Shown here: positions 15,259-17,571 of the stretch, piece by piece
Position numbering within the stretch: position 1 is the first letter of the stretch
Layout of the letters: the number at the start of each line of letters is the position of its first letter
Assembly (NCBI GenBank): GCA_964435775.1
Contig: CAYTAP010000088.1
Coordinates: 1 to 17,571 of the forward strand
Source of the DNA: CAYTAP01 sp964435775
GTDB lineage: Bacteria; Planctomycetota; Phycisphaerae; Tepidisphaerales; Tepidisphaeraceae
Length of the DNA stretch: 17,571 bases
Direction: 5' to 3'
Notes under the pieces: model-generated
What the model saw: only the letters and a program-made list of their open reading frames with translations
Database searches by the model: none
What the model was told of the DNA's origin: nothing
Translations under genes and position numbers: made by a program

Positions 15259-17571
15259 TCAGCCCGTCGCCTCCTCCACGATGCGAATCTCGTCATCGTT
15301 CAGGCCATAGAGCTGGTAGACGATCTGGTCGATCCGGCGATCCGTGGCGTCGATCTCGCGTTGGAGCTGGTCGCGGCGCTGGGGAAGTTGCTCGGCGGAG
15401 AGGCGGGTGTGGAGGGAGAGCATGGAGGTGACGAGGGTTACAAGCCCATCGTACTGCAATACCGCCTGTTTACGTTCGATAGATGGCAATGGGATAGCGA
15501 GAAGATCGGGCTTTTTTACCTTGGGGAAGGTCTTCTTCTGATCGCAAAAGTTGATCAGCCAGTAGAACTGTCCAACTTTGGAGAGCATCACCCCTAAAAT
15601 TCCTCGCAAGGAATAGGCGCATGGTCGTAAAAGATAGATATTGTAGATTGTATTGAGTGTGAGCAAGCCGGCTGGAAGCAGAGTGCCTACGGGCACGCGC
15701 CCGATTTGGCGCACGCCAATGCGCTCTTTGGCGTACACGTCGGGATTTCCGCCACTCTTAATAGCTTCTGGCCTGAAGTCCATGTATTCGGAGTGTGGAC
15801 CGAGCGCGTACCGCGCAATGCACCGTCCATCGATCACCGGACGATAGGACTTGGCCAAGGGATGATCAGCCACATAGGCGGTACGGTCATATGTTTGGAT
15901 TCCGAAGTAGGCTGTGGCAAATTCACCGAGGCGTGGGCCAGATTGAGATATTTTGTTTGCAAGTGCGTCCGCTGCAGCGCCGGCACTCGATAAAAATTCC
16001 AGCTTTGGATGAGTATGCCAATTTGCCAATGGTGTCGATATGGATGCGAAGTCGTCGGCGGCCTTGGAGTGTATGACATTGACGACTGACTGTGCATTCC
16101 ACTTTGATCGTTCAGTGATTAAGACGGCGGTATCAACGCTGGCAGAAAAAACATTGTAATCAAACAATCGCAGGATACGTGGTACTGAATGGCTGAGGAC
16201 TAACTTGCGTAGTTCTAGCGCATGTTGATTGCGCACGAAGGTATTTGGAACAATGTAACCAAGCATACCGCCCACGTTCGTAAGCAGAATGCCGCGCTCG
16301 ACGAATAGATGATAAGTGTCGATTTTATACTTTGCCACGGCAAAGGTTGTAGCGAAGATGTTGAACACGCGTTCGGAATCAAGGCTTTGAGCGAGTACAT
16401 ACGGCGGATTTCCAATGACCGCATCAAAACCCGGGTTCTTGCCTTTGAATACTTTGGGGAAGGCGCGTTCGTAGTCGAAGGGGTTTATTTTTTGGCGTTC
16501 ATCGTCGGACATTTGTTGCCAGGCGGGGGTGGCGATGATGTCGGTGCCGATGAGGGAGTTGCCGCAGAGGATGTTCTGGGCGAGGTCGGGGAGGGCGCGT
16601 TCCTTGAAGAGGCGTTGTTCGAAGCCGAGGGACTGGCTGGTTTCGCCTTCGAGGCATTTGAGGAGGAGGTTGAGTTTGGTGACTTCGACGGCCTGGGCGT
16701 CGAGGTCGACGCCGTGGATGTGGTCGAGGAGGATGCGTTTGCGTTCGGCGATGGTAAGGGCCCAGCCGCCGGTGTCGGTGGGACGGAGGGGCGGGTTTTT
16801 GCCGGAGGCGAGGGAGGCGGGGTCGGCGGCGGCGTATGCGTCGAGGTACCAGTTGAGGAGGTATTGGTAGGCGCCGATGAGGAAAGAACCGGAGCCGCAG
16901 GCGGGGTCGAGGATTTTCAAGCGGGGGTTGGGGGTTAGGGTTTGGGGTCTGGTTTTCGAAGGGCGCGGTGCAGCGCGGTGAGGAGTTTGCCCGTGGATTG
17001 TGCCAGGTTCCAGGCTGGGAGCATGGTCTCCCGGTTGATCATGTTGAGACGGACGCAGAGAGTGAGCAGGGTCTCCACTTCGGCCAGTGAAGCAAGGGCG
17101 ATCGACAGATGATGCAGATAATCGCCCCGATGCATCCGTCCGTACCCCTCGGCGATGTTCGCTGGGATCGACACCACCGCTCTGCGGAGTTGGCTGGTCA
17201 GGCCGAACTTCTCGGCCCCCGGCAACAACGCCGCCAGCCCGTACACCTGCTCGACCAACTGCATCGATACTTCCCACGCTTCCAGATCCCGATACGACTT
17301 GAGCGGCACCCGTGGCTCCTGTCTCCGACCACAAACCCCAACCCCCAGCCCCCGCACCCAATAACTTCCCCACCGTGTTCTGGACGATGTAATCGACGAT
17401 GTAGGTGGGGGTGTAATAGACGCCGCCGGCCTTGCGGACTTCGGGCTTGTCTTCGATGCGGGCGTTGTGGCCGTGGGTGAGGGTGATGACCTTGCCGAGG
17501 AATCGTTCGTAGATGCTGCCGAGGATGTCGGCGGAGACCATCGTGAACTCATAGGGGCTTTGGGGATAGTA
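15259..17571 (-). CDS. Eco57I-like restriction-modification DNA methyltransferase (5' end outside window), interrupted by an IVP element
   Basis: The frame is open from the right edge (YYPQSPYEFTMVSADILGS) to a TGA at 15261-15259, 770 residues in view. Order: a conserved segment SIYERFLG...GGVYYTPTYIVDYIVQNTVGKLL; a 145-codon foreign block (17355-16921); methylase motif I LKILDPACGSGSFLIGAY; motif IV GNPPY (16410-16399) for adenine N6-methylation; then a target-recognition region and a helical C-terminus ending YQLYGLNDDEIRIVEEATG. The family covers type IIG enzymes with nuclease and methylase in one chain; any nuclease domain would be upstream of the window. The recognition region (about 15500-16480) is AT-richer: 26 and 29 GC in two 60-nt lines, against roughly 60% or more elsewhere. 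Activity with the insertion is uncertain. Confidence 0.85.
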   Translation of the reverse strand, partial: YYPQSPYEFTMVSADILGSIYERFLGKVITLTHGHNARIEDKPEVRKAGGVYYTPTYIVDYIVQNTVGKLLGAGAGGWGLWSETGATGAAQVVSGSGSVGSIDAVGRAGVRAGGVVAGGREVRPDQPTPQSGGVDPSEHRRGVRTDASGRLSASSVDRPCFTGRSGDPAHSLRPSQHDQPGDHAPSLEPGTIHGQTPHRAAPRPSKTRPQTLTPNPRLKILDPACGSGSFLIGAYQYLLNWYLDAYAAADPASLASGKNPPLRPTDTGGWALTIAERKRILLDHIHGVDLDAQAVEVTKLNLLLKCLEGETSQSLGFEQRLFKERALPDLAQNILCGNSLIGTDIIATPAWQQMSDDERQKINPFDYERAFPKVFKGKNPGFDAVIGNPPYVLAQSLDSERVFNIFATTFAVAKYKIDTYHLFVERGILLTNVGGMLGYIVPNTFVRNQHALELRKLVLSHSVPRILRLFDYNVFSASVDTAVLITERSKWNAQSVVNVIHSKAADDFASISTPLANWHTHPKLEFLSSAGAAADALANKISQSGPRLGEFATAYFGIQTYDRTAYVADHPLAKSYRPVIDGRCIARYALGPHSEYMDFRPEAIKSGGNPDVYAKERIGVRQIGRVPVGTLLPAGLLTLNTIYNIYLLRPCAYSLRGILGVMLSKVGQFYWLINFCDQKKTFPKVKKPDLLAIPLPSIERKQAVLQYDGLVTLVTSMLSLHTRLSAEQLPQRRDQLQREIDATDRRIDQIVYQLYGLNDDEIRIVEEATG
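16921..16952. repeat. Left inverted-repeat arm, G-rich and telomere-like
   Basis: This arm on the plus strand has G-runs of 5, 5, 3 and 4 separated by TT, TTA and TTT, which fits the four-run G-quadruplex pattern. The four-helix-bundle TAA stop (16937-16935) lies inside it. It pairs with 17324-17355. Confidence 0.8.
16935..17309 (-). CDS. Four-helix-bundle protein, 23S rRNA intervening-sequence (IVP/S23) family
   Basis: The 124-aa protein is complete and of typical family length. Hallmarks: N-terminal SYRDLEAWEVSMQLVEQVY, FGLTSQLRRAVVSIPANIAEGYGR (the signature turn between helices 2 and 3), then SIALASLAEVETLL, and a last helix ending in a basic tail RALRKPDPKP. The family forms small pentameric four-helix bundles related to Avd of diversity-generating retroelements and is known from ORFs inside 23S rRNA intervening sequences; its molecular role is unsettled. 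Start: GTG 17309 with AGGAG six nt upstream, so it can be translated independently of the host. It lies in the +1-shifted frame relative to the host methylase, entirely within the inverted-repeat block. Confidence 0.9.
   Translation of the reverse strand: MPLKSYRDLEAWEVSMQLVEQVYGLAALLPGAEKFGLTSQLRRAVVSIPANIAEGYGRMHRGDYLHHLSIALASLAEVETLLTLCVRLNMINRETMLPAWNLAQSTGKLLTALHRALRKPDPKP
17324..17355. repeat. Right inverted-repeat arm
   Basis: On the minus strand it reads GCGGGGGCTGGGGGTTGGGG and onward, the partner of 16921-16952 at 28 of 32 positions. It lies directly after host codons AAG TTA TTG GGT. Confidence 0.8.

Larger units (their letters stand above)
16921..17355 (-). mobile_element. IVS-like element carrying a four-helix-bundle gene, inserted in the methylase gene
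   Basis: A 435-nt block is bounded by 32-bp inverted repeats, 16921-16952 and 17355-17324, differing at four positions (8, 17, 25, 30), one of which is a G-U pair in RNA. The transcript would form a long stem with a loop of about 370 nt that holds the four-helix-bundle gene. This is the layout of intervening sequences in 23S rRNA genes, which RNase III cuts out. Both ends fall on host codon boundaries (GCG, Ala63 of the reading frame from 17541, to CGC, Arg) and the length is exactly 145 codons. No clear target duplication is visible. It lies in the linker just ahead of motif I. The exact insertion ends could be a few bases off. Confidence 0.75.

Noticed and set aside
16921..17355. Interpretation as a simple frameshift or sequencing error in the methylase
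   Set aside because: The host frame is the same on both sides, and the block has inverted-repeat ends and a complete gene, which an indel error would not produce.
17310..17552. Upstream extension of the four-helix-bundle frame toward the right edge
   Set aside because: These codons are the host methylase read out of frame (Ser/Thr/Pro-rich); family similarity begins at the GTG at 17309, which has its own Shine-Dalgarno.
1..17571. CRISPR arrays, tRNA or rRNA genes, and sigma54 (-24/-12) promoters
   Set aside because: No regularly spaced direct repeats, cloverleaf-like segments or convincing GG-N10-GC sites were found on reading both strands; short gaps leave little room for them.

Overview
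The window is high-GC and gene-dense. It looks like a planctomycete chromosome, most likely Phycisphaerae-like. The best support is a pair of membrane proteins with N-terminal CxxC...CxC zinc ribbons followed by Pro/Ala-rich linkers, plus a Uma2 gene, many GTG starts and an Eco57I-type restriction-modification gene. The phylum is an inference from protein style; no rRNA or tRNA gene is visible.

Layout: 1-128 is the 3' end of uvrA (+). A stand-alone receiver protein (288-815, +) and a zinc-ribbon membrane protein (913-1701, +) follow. They converge on a second zinc-ribbon membrane protein (1825-2676, -) across a 110-nt inverted repeat. dnaB (2765-4114, -) comes next. The 452-nt gap 4115-4566 holds a nested palindrome, a degenerate tandem repeat, and a promoter overlapped by a 19-bp Fur-like palindrome that should drive feoA-feoB (4567-7363, +). 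A Uma2 gene (7409-8002) lies between feoB and a small Cys-containing membrane protein (8018-8248) resembling FeoB-associated proteins. pyrE (8297-8821, +) converges on a 75-aa zinc-ribbon protein (8952-9179, -) across a long hairpin. An NtrC-type regulator (9419-10834, -) ends in a convincing intrinsic terminator. Then come a YihY/BrkB membrane protein (11045-12034, +), moaA (12085-13245, -) and a divergent GxDLY/SGNH hydrolase (13303-14382, +).

The last 3.1 kb is accessory DNA read on the minus strand. It holds the 3' part of a large Eco57I-like restriction-modification gene (15259 to the right edge), a Phd/YefM antitoxin and PIN toxin pair (15200-14581), and a leftover 3' end of a second, related restriction-modification gene (14560-14435).

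The most interesting object is inside the large restriction-modification gene. A 435-nt block (16921-17355) bounded by 32-bp imperfect inverted repeats carries, in another frame, a complete four-helix-bundle gene of the 23S rRNA intervening-sequence protein (IVP/S23) family with its own Shine-Dalgarno and GTG start. The block begins and ends on host codon boundaries, is exactly 145 codons long and has no stop in the host frame, so the host gene reads through it. It sits in the linker just before methylase motif I. This has the architecture of an rRNA intervening sequence, but in a protein-coding gene. Three other places in the window carry short-repeat arms of a similar style without an ORF and may be relics of related elements.
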